A stretch of 64,000 nucleotides of DNA from Tribonema minus (GCA_017506865.1 JAFCMP010000077.1:248001-312000), one strand, 5' to 3'. Positions 45,655 to 56,628 are shown, counted from the first letter of the stretch. Translations and numbers: made by a program. The notes: generated by a model from the sequence alone, not told the origin.

Positions 45655-46080
45655 GTTGTGATTGCCGTCTGCAAGTTGTGAATGATGGACTCGCAGCAAG
45701 CAAGCTGCCACCGTTACAGCTGGAGCTGAAGCAGATCAAGCTGTCAGCGTCTGTATCAGCTCACTGCGTTGCTCACGTCTCGCGCCACACACACACACAC
45801 TATGAAAGCAAACTTCAAGAGCACGTTCCGCGAAGCAAGAGTGGTCCTCCAGGATTGGGCCCGGGAATCCTGAATCACACCCCTTACCTCCTATGGAGGG
45901 AAGACCGTCGCTTGAAGCCTTCAAGTACGCCTTTCGGTGCTTCATTCGTTGGGCAGCGGGTCTCAGCAGCAGGAATTGCAGCACTAGCGGCAGCAGCAGA
46001 TAAGATCAATTCGCAACCACCACAGGCACACCAATAGTTTCAGGAGCAACGGGAGAGCAACGCGCTCTAGCAGCACCAGC
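45655..46080. promoter_or_regulatory. Short divergent intergenic region
   Basis: About 426 bp separate the start codons of the JmjC-TPR gene (-) and the TRIAP1/Mdm35 gene (+), so this region presumably holds both promoters (inference). No TATA-like or other motif could be picked out. A + reading frame here ending at 46037 shows no family similarity. Confidence 0.4.
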
Positions 46081-46323
46081 ATGGCGGATGATGAGTTTTT
46101 CAATCCCCTTGATGCCTGCAGAAGGCACGAGAAGCGACACAAGAAGTGCATGCGAAAATGGTACACGGAGCACTTCATGAAGGGGGATGTGGGTGGGGGA
46201 GATGTCTGCCATCAGCTTTTGTTGGACTGGAAGGAGTGCGTTGCTATAGCGGTGGAGGATCACAAGGCAGGCAAGACAAGAGATGCATCAGGTAGCAGTG
46301 CTGATAGCGCAGCTCGAACATGA
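46081..46323 (+). CDS. TRIAP1/Mdm35-like twin CX9C protein
   Basis: Single exon, 80 aa. Two CX9C motifs are exact: C13-x9-C23 and C43-x9-C53. The linker has KWYTEHFMKGD, matching the WFxEKFLKGD of human TRIAP1 and yeast Mdm35 (family knowledge). These small proteins are imported into the mitochondrial intermembrane space, oxidised by Mia40, and pair with PRELI/Ups proteins to move phosphatidic acid for cardiolipin synthesis. There is no cleavable leader, as usual for the family. The C-terminal Ser/Ala/Asp tail after residue 62 is not conserved. It is one of two identified complete genes here with no intron, and shows no edge duplications. Confidence 0.92.
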   Translation: MADDEFFNPLDACRRHEKRHKKCMRKWYTEHFMKGDVGGGDVCHQLLLDWKECVAIAVEDHKAGKTRDASGSSADSAART

Positions 46324-48194
46324 CACGCACCCTCAGTGTTGCCCTAGGTCTTGTAAATACAGAGCTGCACCCCACTTCGAGGCCCGGCGGTGTGCCTGCT
46401 TTACACATGTGTGTGCTGTCTGCCATGCAATGAACACATCTACATTCTTGCGCTTTGAAAATTCTCAAGCAATTTTTTCTGTATTTGCAGCTCTCGTGAC
46501 TTGTGATGGCAGCAGATCGGCGATTGCAATTTTTGTAGCCATGAACGGGTGCTGCCAGCAAGCGCTGTTACCGCTAGACCGTGCCACACACATTTCTTCT
46601 ATGAGGGGCCAAACACGCTTTTTCGAGAATGCTCACAGATCTGAAGACGCATGGCAGCTGTCGACGCTGGCCGCTGGTTGGGAGGGCTGACACATTTGAC
46701 GGGCTGACACATTTGACGTGCAGTTGTGGCCAGCCAGAAAACGACGGTGTTTGACTCTGCAAGGGAACTCTTGAGGGTTACAGGCCCATTTGAATGTGAG
46801 CTACTTCATGCACCCTACCAGCGAGAAGCTGCCATGCGCATGGATTCTGTGACGGCATTGGTCCAACTGCGGAGTCATTGGCTATGGCGCAGGTTGCTTC
46901 TCATGGGCACGCAGCGGGACCGCCAGCAGATATATGCCTTGTGTAGGTATGATACTAGGTGTGTGTACTGTCTACTGTGGCGCATGTGTCAAATCACACA
47001 GGCTAGCAGTCTGACCTTGAAGTAATTGCTTGAAGCTGCAACTTGCAGCTGCAGCTGCACAAGAATGCCTAGCACATCCGCCGCATGCACTCACACCACA
47101 GGCATACTGTAGATGGACACACATGGCAGCAGCAGCTATCGCACCTCAGACACTGCGATGATTGGGGAATTGCCAGGCACGCACGGACTTATGTGACGCA
47201 TCAGAAGTGACAATAGCATGCCGTCGCGGCAAGGTGTAGAATTGACCACTCCTAACAAAAACACAGCAATGTTGTAGCCCCCCCCCCCACGAGCGTGTGC
47301 TTACCGTCTGACGCGACGTGTACACCGCTCGGCAGCCCGCGCCCCCTGATTGACAATACCTCGTTGTAAACTGCTTTGAACTACTGCTGTTTGCATCGTG
47401 GCTCACTTATTAGTTAGTATGTGACTGAACGGCATGGCCTACCTCTCCCCCCCCCCATGTTGCCTCACTAGCAGCATTCAAGGGTCACGTGACCCCTCAG
47501 GGACAGCTCTCAGCAACCTTAGTGTTAGAGCTATGCGGCGCCGCACGCGTGCGGGCGCCAGTGATTTGGCACGCAGGGGGGGAAGGGGGGCACATGCGCT
47601 AAGACGCTCGCAACCTAGGGTTAGCGCTGTGCGACCCCAGGAGCCAGCGCTCAGCGCAACAGCGCAGTGTACCCCTCAAACCACCGGTGAGCCGCACAGC
47701 AGCGCGTGCGCGTGCTAATACGCGGAGCACTGCTGCCACACGCCGAACACCATCCGGCCGCAGGCGACCGCACGACAGGGGTACCCGCGCTCGCGTTGCT
47801 GAGCCTGCTGCCCCCCGAGCTGAGTGTGCCACTGCGACCTGCGGTTCGCCTGCGGCCGCCGCCGCTTCCGCGACTGACGGGGCAGGGCATGCGCATGCGC
47901 CGTGCTGAGCGCTGCTGCACCCTGGGATGAGCAACGCTGTGACCTGCTGCAGCGCGCGCGCCGCTACGGTAGCAACCCCAGGTTGAGCGCTGCTACAACG
48001 CGTTGTACACCTCCGGCCGCCGGTGGTCGGCGATGCGAAACACGCACGCACACGGATTGCTGAGCACTGTTATGACCTCTGAGCTGAGCGCTGCTGCAAA
48101 TGCCCTGTACACCTCTTGGCGCCAGCGACGCTGCTGCGGCAGGGTGTGCGCATGCGAAGTTTTTGAGCGCTGCTGCAACCCAGGTTGAGCGCTG
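46324..48194. other. Region between TRIAP1/Mdm35 and NIT1-like genes
   Basis: A + frame at about 46716-46911, between a CAG and a CAG-GTTGCT, could be an exon (VTGPFECELLHAPYQREAAM), unidentified and weak. A poly-C run lies at 47280-47290. From about 47640 on there are 'gagcgctgctgc' words and decayed copies of the NIT1-like terminal exon. No firm gene. Confidence 0.4.
47990..48140 (-). repeat. Ghost copies of the NIT1-like terminal exon, past its stop
   Basis: At 47998-48050 'cgttgtacacctccggccgc' with 'cggtggtcggcgatg' repeats the last codons (DHRRPEVY) of the gene, at 48196-48240. A second decayed copy ('ccctgtacacctcttggcgcc') lies at 48103. They lie downstream of the stop, so they arose outside an intron. 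Confidence 0.88.
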
Positions 48195-51100
48195 CTACAG
48201 CCCGCTGTACACCTCCGGCCGCCGGTGGTCGGCGACGGGCATGCGCGCGCGTATCTCGCGCAGGCGGTTCAAGTCAATGTCGGCCACGCACATGCCCTCG
48301 CCGTCCGCGCAGCGCGCCACGACTTCGCCCCACGGATCCACGACCATGCTGTGCCCGTAGCTCTCGCGTTTCTGCGCAGGGCGGCAAATACAGTAGGAGG
48401 GTTAAACAAAGCGAGCGACTGTGTGGGGCGTGAGCTGCGACATCGCCCCCCCAGATTGATGATAATGCTGTGGCCGTAGCCCTCGCCGTTCTGCGCGAGG
48501 GCCACAACCTGGCACACCGCGTCTCAATCAATGAGCCGTACTGCGGCACATTCACTGAACACCAATACGTGCGAGTGACTCCGTCCATAGAGGTGAGAAT
48601 ACTTGGAGCACCACCAGTACTTCAAGTGACACCAATGCTCTTCGAGTACCTCGTTGCGTCGCCGCGACTGCGGTGCCACCGCCACATAGCACCGCGTCTC
48701 GATCAATAAGAAGCAACACTGCAGCGCATTCACTGAACACCGATAAGTGAAAGTGACACTGTGTACAGGTGTTTAGATGGAGTACTTGAGGTGCGACTCA
48801 TGACTGAAATACGACTCGTACGTTAAGTGACACCAATGCTCCTCATGTACCTCGTACTTTGAGTGACACCAACTTTCTCTAAGTACCTCGTTGTGCCGCC
48901 CCGACTGCGCTGCCGCAATCACGTAGCACTGCATCTCCATTGATGAGCAGCACCACTGCAGCGCATTCACAGAAAACCGACACTCAAAAGTGACACTGTC
49001 CATATACTTCAAAGTATGAGATACTACTTGAGGAGCACCACCAAGTAGTAGTTTAAATGAACCGATGATTGTCAAGTACCTCGTTGTGCCGCCCTGACTG
49101 AGCAGCGGCCACCACGTAGCACTGCGTCTCGATCGCGCGCGCACGCAGCAGCACCTCCCAGTGCGCCTGTCCTGTCGGCACTGTGAACGCGGCCGGTATC
49201 AGGATGACCTCCGCTCCCCTCTGGCGCAGTGCCACATAGAGCTGCCACCAATCACAGCGGCAAACAGCAGGGCGAGTTGGGTTGGAATCGATGATGGTGG
49301 GTTGTTGTAGGTATGTAGGTAAGTTGGTACAGCAGCCACGAATCACAGCTATAAACGTGGTACGAGTACCATTGGTCCCATGCAAGCGGCCAGAGCTGCT
49401 GAGGCGGGTGACAGGCAGATGCACGGAGTCGTTGGGGACGCACGGCATTTCGTGCGGGATTTCGCGCAGAGCAACTTGCCAGCAAACACGTAGCCGGTGC
49501 TCAAAGTCATTGGGTGCGGGATTGCGCGCTGAGAAACTTGCCAGCACAGCAAAGACATCACGCAGCGCAGTCACTCTCCTGCTGCATGGGCTACTTTGAG
49601 AATGGCAACAGAGCGTAGGCGGGTTCGAGTGTGCGCAGCGCTTCGCTGCTGCTGTCGGCTGCTGGCCACGCATCAATGGCCTGCTGCCTGAAGTTGAGGT
49701 TCAGTAGGCATCAATGGCCTGCTGCCTGAAGTTGAGGTTCAGTAGGCATTTCTGTACTTGAAGTAGGCGTCGACAAGCACATGTTATGCAATGTCGACAG
49801 TTTCTCTCGTTGGCACATGCAGCGCGTCGACCTCTGGTGGCGGCATAGTTCTCGCTGCCATCAGTGCAAGTGCAGTTTTGTGCACCTGCCGCTAGCGCAA
49901 CTTCATCAACGTAACTGCCAATCAGCCAACCGCCGATGGCACGGCTGCCTCTGGCATAACTGCAAGCGTCAGATTCACGCCATGCTATTGACCGCGCAGC
50001 AGCGCCCGACAGAGCACACAGTGGTTCTGAGGGCAGTCTAACAGATGAACACACACACACAGCGCGCTTTGGCACTCATGTTGGTGTACGGAGTGATTTT
50101 CTATGTTGAGGAAAGCAAGCGCAGGTTGTGGCAGGTACATGGATACAACGCCGCGCTCCAGTTTTGAGTAGCTGTTTTTACCTCAGGAAAGCGCAGGTCG
50201 TAGCAGATGGACACGCCCAGCTTCCCCACCGGACTGTTGGCGACTGCGGGCGCAGGAAGTTGAAGTACAATTCTTGAAGTTTGATCATTGAGCGCTGCAG
50301 AGTGCGGCAGTGCTGTGCTTGCGTGCCCAATCATGTGTGCATTACGAACTGCTGCGGACAGCTTCACCTGGCAGCCGCCGTGATGCACACTGCAAGTCGA
50401 AGTTAAACAAGGGCCACCCCCCACACATAATTGTTGCAATGGGATGAAAGCATTGCGTGCCCAGCGTATTCTGCACTCCTGGCGTCCAATTTGCAATCTG
50501 TGCTGCAGTGGGGTGACACTAGAACATACATTGCTTTGGAACGCTCCACAAACAGAAAAATGTCAGCTTGAAGTACATTTGTAGCTGCTTCAACAAAAGT
50601 TATTCCACATGCATGGCAAGCTCTTGCTCTTCTTTTCGGAAGGACGGTACTTCTGGTGATGGCACCTGGGCCAAACTCCCTCAAGGGGTACAGTTACTGC
50701 GCAAGGGACTGCTGCATATGGTCCTATTTATGAAGGCCAGGCGGCGGTTGACAAGCAATGGCGCGAGTAGTGCTGAGCAATGCTGCACACATGTGCAGCT
50801 TTGGTAAGGGACAGCTGCATACTTCGAGTATTGTCCTGTTTTCTTGAGAGGCCAGGCGGCGGCCGACGAGCAGCGGAGCGGGTAGTGCTGAGCACTGCTG
50901 CACGCATGCGCAGCCCACTGGCTCCTTCTCAATATTTCGACGACGTATCAACAAGCATGTGTCACCGTGAAGTGGAAAACAGCGATGTCAACCGGAGCAA
51001 CGCTTTTGCACAAGCACATGAAATATAGTCCCACAAGTGCGGGCTACGGTAGGGGTCAAGGCTGGAGCTGGAGTCATGCAAGCAATATGAGCATCACCAT

Positions 51101-54100
51101 CATCAGGTCGCCCCCCTGCTGTTTCACATGTGCGCGAGAAATACAGTTTCACAAGTAAGGTTGACCTCAGAGTTATGAGGACGAGATGAGCATCACCATC
51201 ACCCCCTGCTATTTCCACACGTGCGCGAGAAATACAGTTTCACAAGTAAGGTTGACCTTAGAGTTATGAAGGCGAGATGAGCATCACCATCATCAGGTCG
51301 CTCCCCTGCTATTTCCACACGTGCGCAAGGAACGTCAGTTTCACAGGTGAAATCAGAGTCTGGGTTCGACCTAGAGTTATGAAAGCGGAGTGAGCATCAT
51401 CATCGTCGTCAGATCGCGCACCTGCAATCGAGTCGCCGGCCTTGGTGAAGGCGCTCTCCTTGAGGTTGACGTATGGAGCGTCAAACATGTGCAGCTTGCG
51501 GTAGCGCGACTTCAACTCTCCCTCCGCGTCAATAATGACGTGGCAGTTCTGCAAACGAAGTATCAGAGATTGTGCAGCGACGGTCGCTTGAGCCGCCGGG
51601 CTGCTGCGCAGGTGCAGGTGACAGTCTTCAACTACAATGTGAAAAGTGAAGTTTATGATCAGTCTCCAACTACACCCAGTGAAGTTTGTGTGCATTCGAG
51701 GCGAGTGCACTCGCGGTGATGCTGTGATCAGTAACACCCGTGTGCAGAGGCGCTGGCAACGTTCTGCGGTGCTGCACCTCGTGGACAGCGCGCATGGCGC
51801 GGAGAGTCGCTGCATACATTTCAAGAAACTTCAACACGGATAGCGGTTGGTTTTTTCAGCGCGCAACTGCGCTCAGCCAAATCATCATGGGCCATCCTTA
51901 TGCACATGAAGTGACACAGTACTTTGAACCGGGTACACACGGTAGTGTGCACAGCAGCAACTCTGCCAAGGGCTCGAATGAAACAGTTCTGCCAAACTGT
52001 GGCCAGGGCTGACGCTGGATGTATTTCCTGCCGCTCATTCCGGCCTTGGCCCCAAACCTAGCTGCCTAACGAACCCCGTGCACGCGCCTGCTGACAACGC
52101 CTTTTACACTAGCTGCCTTTTACGCTAGCTGTCTGACAATGTGCGCTGGCTGACAAAGCCTTCTACGCTCATGACACCGTGCACTGGCTGACAAAGCCTC
52201 ATATGATTAAAAACACATCGGTCCAGCATCTCACCAAAGTCCTGCATTGTATGCGGTTCAACCTCCATTATCGGTGGGCGTGTAACCCTGTGCATCACCT
52301 CAACCTTGATTGCCTCTTTCTGTGCAGTACTTGCTGACAGCTCCTCTGCAAGGCAGCATGACACACAAAGTTGAAGTTCTGAACTTGAAGTCACCGCAAT
52401 CACCATTCTTGCCCCCCTTCCGTGCTAGCCACTATCGATAGAGCTATATGAACTTCCATACACACTGGTGCAGAGCATGCCATCGGTGAACAGAGACACA
52501 CGAACTTGAACTTGAAGTTTCATGGTGATTGAGCTCACCGCGATGAACTCCTTGTCCCCCTCCGCCCCTTCCTCCGTTTGCTGGTCAATCTTCTCCTGAA
52601 ACCCCCCCAGGCTGAGCCAGATGCCCAGGTCCTTTGCCAGCCCCCTGTACCTGAGCAATGTTTTCCCCTCCAGGGGCTCCGCTATATCCAAGCTCTTCCG
52701 AACGCCTGACCCCAGAAAGTTGAAGTTCTGTGGACACATGCGGGTGCGTAGTGCGCACGGTGACTTGCTTGCAGCCTCAAAGCAGTTAGGACCATAAGAA
52801 GCTTCACAGTTGCGCCTTCGTTCCTTCACACCGCTTCTCACGAAAAGCTGCAGTGTCATGCCTGCCATACTGCACTCATGAGCAGCTGGTAGGTCTTGTT
52901 TGCGGGCTGACACAGGCAAGGTCAGGGATTGAAAAACATTCCTCACTTACAATAAACAAGTCATGTCTGTTGTCGCGATGCGCCGTCATTGAGTTCGACC
53001 ATGCTGCTGCTTACACTTTTGAGGGTGCAAATGCGTGACATGCAACGCGTGTCACACAAGTGGCTAATGTTGTCCAGTCCTGTGCCTCCAACAGGCCAGG
53101 GAACAGGACGGAGGCGTTGTGGCAACGCTCCGCAACATCCAATTCTAAGACTTTCACTTTTTCATTCACAGCGTGTCGCGTGTATGTGAGGCAGAAGGAG
53201 GAGGGCGTGCCTGTGCTGATTGGGCCACAGGACATACAGCCGGTACATCACAGACTTGGAAGCAGACTGACTTTTCGGTGCACTGTCACGTCCTGTCATA
53301 CTTTCGCCTGCCCTGTACGGCTCTACAAAGCCAGCACCGGGTGCCCAGTTGCCAAGACACTAAACATGTGCCTGGTGTGCTTTAACATGTGCCACACATG
53401 AATCTGTAAGTCTGTGCTGCACTGGCTCTATATGCTAAGGCCCAATCAGCAGAGGCACGCCCTTCTCCTCCTGTCTCACATACGTGGGGATACGTTTGAG
53501 GTTGTGCATGAAAAACGGAGCGTCTTCGTCTTTCGAATGCGATATTGCGGGGCGTTGCCACAACGCCTCTGTCCTGATTCCTGGCTTGTTGCAAGAGCAA
53601 GAGAGAATGACATCTGCCACTTGTGTGGCAGGTGCTGCATCTTGGCGGCAAGAGATAATCACACGCTGTAGACTCTATAGATGGCTCTACCTGGTGGGTG
53701 AGTGTCTGCTTCCGAGCATTGCATGTGGACCGTCTTGTGATTGTCAGATGGCGGTGCAAACTGTGTGTTGTGCGGCATACAAAACATGTGTCAAGCTCGC
53801 GATTGGATCTGCGGCATGGCACTTGGGATCCAAGCGCAGGTGCTAGGGATTTCGGGAGCAGAAGTGCACATCGCTCAGGTTCATATTTGGAAAAAAGACC
53901 GGTTGCTGCAGCAAAGCACAGCTGATTGCAGCAACAGGAAGGTCGGGCACTCCAGTTACGGTGTGAACTAGCCTAAACAGTGCTTCTCCAATGTAAAGCA
54001 GTGCTCCTCGAATGTAAAGAACATGCCACTCACCTCGGGGAAGCACGCCAGCGAGGCTCCGCATTCCTGCGCCAGCGCCGCAAATTTCGCCACCGCAGCA

Positions 54101-54363
54101 AAGTTCTTCTCCACATCGTCCGTGCTGCACAGCTGGCATACTGCGATGCGGCTCACATTCTTCTCCGGACTCCACAGCGCAGGATACACTGCGGTGTCAG
54201 GCGCAGCAGATGCACCTTTTTTGACTTCACTGGAATCAGGCAACGGCATGCTCGTCATGGCCAGATGTCGGGACTGCCGCAGCACTCTAGCGGGGGCTGG
54301 AGCTGCTGCCAGTGTTGCCACGCCCACTGCTCTCCACAGGGAGCGGCCAGCTGTTATCAACAT
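48195..54363 (-). CDS. NIT1-type nitrilase-superfamily amidase
   Basis: Six exons on -: 54363-54034, 52727-52539, 51548-51422, 50243-50182, 49241-49080, 48371-48195; phases close to 348 aa. Residues 1-37 (basic, Ala-rich, [24 protein letters not shown]) look like a mitochondrial leader. The body follows human NIT1 closely: [92 protein letters not shown] and DHRRPEVY. The nitrilase triad is E110, K191 and C229. NIT1 hydrolyses deaminated glutathione, a metabolite-repair reaction (family knowledge); this substrate is inferred from similarity. No Fhit fusion is seen. An acceptor two bases short of the start (CTCAG, TGC ATG) suggests a further 5' exon, possibly near 54790-54870. Confidence 0.94.
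48440..48510 (-). repeat. Ghost copy of NIT1-like exon 6 acceptor edge
   Basis: 'gatgataatgctgtggccgtag' with 'ccctcgccgttctgcgcgaggg' repeats the exon 6 start (48340-48375), diverged. The shared words are 'atgctgtg(c/g)ccgtag' and 'ttctgcgc'. Confidence 0.75.
48590..49070 (-). repeat. Ghost copies of NIT1-like exon 5 donor edge
   Basis: Two units (about 48640-48735 and 48880-48975) repeat 'agtacctcgttgtgccgcc', 'cgactgcg', 'acgtagcactgc' and 'tctcgat', as in 49075-49135, followed by 'gcagcgcattcac(t/a)gaa' spacers. Confidence 0.88.
51080..51400 (-). repeat. Tandem copies at NIT1-like exon 3 donor
   Basis: Three units of about 95-115 bp with 'gatgagcatcaccatcatc', 'tttcaca(t/c)gtgcgcgagaaat' and 'aaggttgacct(c/t)agagttatg' lead up to the true exon end at 51422, whose own intron start has the same words. 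Confidence 0.88.
53040..53650. repeat. Inverted repeat in NIT1-like intron 1
   Basis: Arm 53075-53235 and arm 53445-53610 are inverted copies with moderate divergence. Shared words in complementary sense are 'gaggcgttgtggcaacgc', 'tatgtgag(g/a)caggag' and 'gggcgtgcct(g/c)tgctgattgg'. The loop is about 210 bp. Both arms keep the same open frame (ALWQR ... [11 protein letters not shown] type), but no family was recognised. Confidence 0.8.
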
Positions 54364-54639
54364 GCACTGAGGTGTGCAGAGCAGTGGAACTGCACAAGCT
54401 CCACTCGACCAACGCCTGTGTGTGTGGCTTCCGCAGCCGACAACCTACCGGAACTACGAGACGATCACTTTGTGATAGGATGTCATCGAGGTGACAGCAG
54501 CATCATTTGTGTCACAGCTCTTGTTCAGTGCGAACAGAAGGTGAAGTTCAGAAGGTGAAGTTCGTCATGAAAGTGATGATGCTCAGTTCGGATAGGAAAG
54601 GGTGCAGTACAACATAGGGGGCTCTCAGTCTTGGGTTGC

Positions 54640-54870
54640 AGCATGCTTGCCCATCTGGGCTAGTGGATATGCATGAAAACCTCCATGCGCATCGTGCTGC
54701 GTGCTCAACACATGGTGCTCAAAATTACTTAGAAGGTAGGAGAGGGTCGAGGCCCTCAACTTGAGGGGAAGGGGCTCATATATGTATACCTGCCCGTCTG
54801 GCTCGAGGACATGAATGAGAACATCCATGCGCATTGCGTTGCATGCTTGGCAGCACATAGTACACTTCAG
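54640..54870 (-). repeat. Putative 5' exon of the NIT1-like gene with a ghost copy
   Basis: 54785-54870 and 54650-54720 are diverged copies sharing 'tgcccgtctggctcgaggac'-like, 'atga(a/g)aac(a/c)tccatgcgcat' and 'gtgctcaacac(a)'/'cttggcagcac' words. In other genes here this arrangement marks an exon edge, and the - strand has a GTATAC donor at 54788. Joined to 54365 it would be in frame with the NIT1-like start. Coding status is unproven. Confidence 0.4.
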
Positions 54871-55006
54871 AAAGAATGCCGGACCGGTGCCGCCGTGGCC
54901 AGGGGTTTGCACCTGGTCCGGCTGCGACCGGCGCGCTGCGGCCAGAGGTTGTGGCCGGGGCGAGCGGCGCCACCAGTCCCAGAGTCGGGAGGCGCAGGCA
55001 CATGCG

Positions 55007-55130
55007 TACTTTTTATCAATTCTCGCTCAGGGCGCGAAAAAGCCCAGATGAATGGCATCTAACTTGAAGCTTGCTGTACGGAATCTGCGTCGTGTGACAG
55101 TCTGAAAGCGTCTCAACGACAACCACTCAA
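55007..55130 (+). repeat. Dispersed repeat family R1, copy C
   Basis: The longest copy: 'tactttttatcaattctcg' start, 'ctcgctcagggcgcgaaa' core, 'acttgaagcttgctgtacgg', 'gtgacagtctgaaagcgtctc'. Lies upstream of the NIT1-like gene. Confidence 0.85.
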
Positions 55131-55574
55131 ACACCGCCGCCGCCAAATGGCATCTCGGGATCCTCCCTACGTCCTCCTCCCTGTGCCGCCCCTCCCTGGA
55201 TTCTGCCATGTGTGTCATGACACGGCCAGAATACGCCATGTGGAGCACTGCCGACAGAGCCGAGCGTAAGCGCGCCAGGGCGTGCCTGAGTGCACGTTGG
55301 CCATGTACTGTCACAAGTGACTTGTGACGCAACTGGCGATACTCGCAAGTGTAGTCACGAGTATTGCTCATTACTCGCGAGTTTACTCGCAAGTCCTGCC
55401 TAGGGTTAGTGTTTGAACTAGGGTGAGTCATGACCGTAACCCTAATCCTAACCCATCTGTAAGCTCTATGGGCCTTAATAGTGACTGTAGAAGCACTAGA
55501 AGCCTTAATAAGAGTTGGCTCGAAACCCAAAGTCAGTTGCGCCAAGGCCGTCTGAGTTTAGACGCTAGCCCAGG

Positions 55575-56628
55575 GCGCTCGCAATCAAGGACAAAGCCCC
55601 TTGTGCTATCAACTCGTGCGAGGCGGTCCTAGGAAGCACGAAGGTGGTGCTCTTTCGAGCGCCTGTCTAAGGGCAGGAACTGGTTCAGAACTTCCGATAC
55701 GGCGTCATCGACTGCGAGCACCTGATAGCAGGCGCACACTGGCGCCGATATAGACTTTTCGATCCCAAGGACACCATCGAAGGCACGGCATTCACCATCG
55801 CCAAGGCCTTAGGATGGACTTCGAGTTCGCACCTGACGCGGCCGCTAAGGGTCCTGGAGGTCAAGGACGACGGGACTCTCAGGCGAGTACCTGGCGCTCT
55901 CTCTAGGTTACAGACGCCATGCTCTTCGGCGCTTTGATGTCCTTATTCTATCCTTAGGCTATTCGTTGCTGCATTGGTGCTTGTGATGTCATTGAGTCGC
56001 ACCTCCTTGCGGATCTATTACACCACCAACTGGTTCGGGACATGCACGCACGCTCCGCTTCTAACACTGGCTCAACTTATGCCCTTGTTGCAGCTGGGCC
56101 AGGCCACAAAAGTGGAAGGGTTGGCGCCAAGAAGCTAGTGAGCAGAACACCCTGTGCTTGCATGTCCTGAAACCAGTTGGTGGTGTAACAGATCCGCAAG
56201 GTGCGACTCCATGACATCACAAGCAGCATTTTAGCAAGGATAGGTAGAAAGCATCAAAGCGCCAAAGAGCATGGCGTCTGTAACCTAGAGAGAGCACCAG
56301 GTACTCGCGTGAGAGTCCCGTCGTCCTTGACCTCTAGGACCCTTAAAGCCCCCGTCAGGTGCGAAGTCGTCGTCCATCCGAAGGCCTTGGCGATGTCGAA
56401 TGCCGTGCCTTCGATGGTGTCCTTGGGATCGAAAAGGCTATGTCGGCGCCAGTGTGCGCCTGCTATCAGGTGCTCGTAGTCGGTCACACCGTATCTGAAG
56501 TTCTGGACCAGTTCCTGCTGTAAACGGGGGCTCGGAAGGGTGTCCTGCTACCTTGGTACTCACTCTAGAACAGCCTCGCACGAGTTGATGGCAAAAGGCG
56601 CTTAGCCCTTGATCTCAAGCGTGTTTTC
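55575..56628. repeat. Fold-back (palindromic) element with two copies of a protein fragment
   Basis: Arms of about 475 bp, 55575-56055 on + and 56155-56628 in complement, are roughly 90% alike in their core, with a loop of about 100 bp. The core of both arms encodes the same segment (CEHLIAGAHWRR / YEHLIAGAHWRR, LFDPKDTIEGTAF, SHLTGALRVLEVKDDGTL, RVPGALSRLQTPCS). The frame is on + in arm 1 and on - in arm 2 (56487-56254). Outer parts have stops. The family was not recognised. It is consistent with a fold-back mobile element or an inverted duplication of a gene fragment. Codon use and the absence of (AACTTC)n words differ from nearby sequence, which may mean foreign origin (inference). Confidence 0.85.

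Noticed and set aside
45143..45661. A + frame of 172 codons with an arginine-rich middle
   Set aside because: It is antisense to exon 1 of the JmjC-TPR gene, whose signal anchor, donor and phase match exon 2 exactly. No family match was seen for the + frame.
54985..55060. Peptide LFINSRSGREKAQ, resembling a lipid-kinase glycine motif
   Set aside because: It is produced by dispersed repeat R1, which codes related words in other copies with stops and frameshifts.
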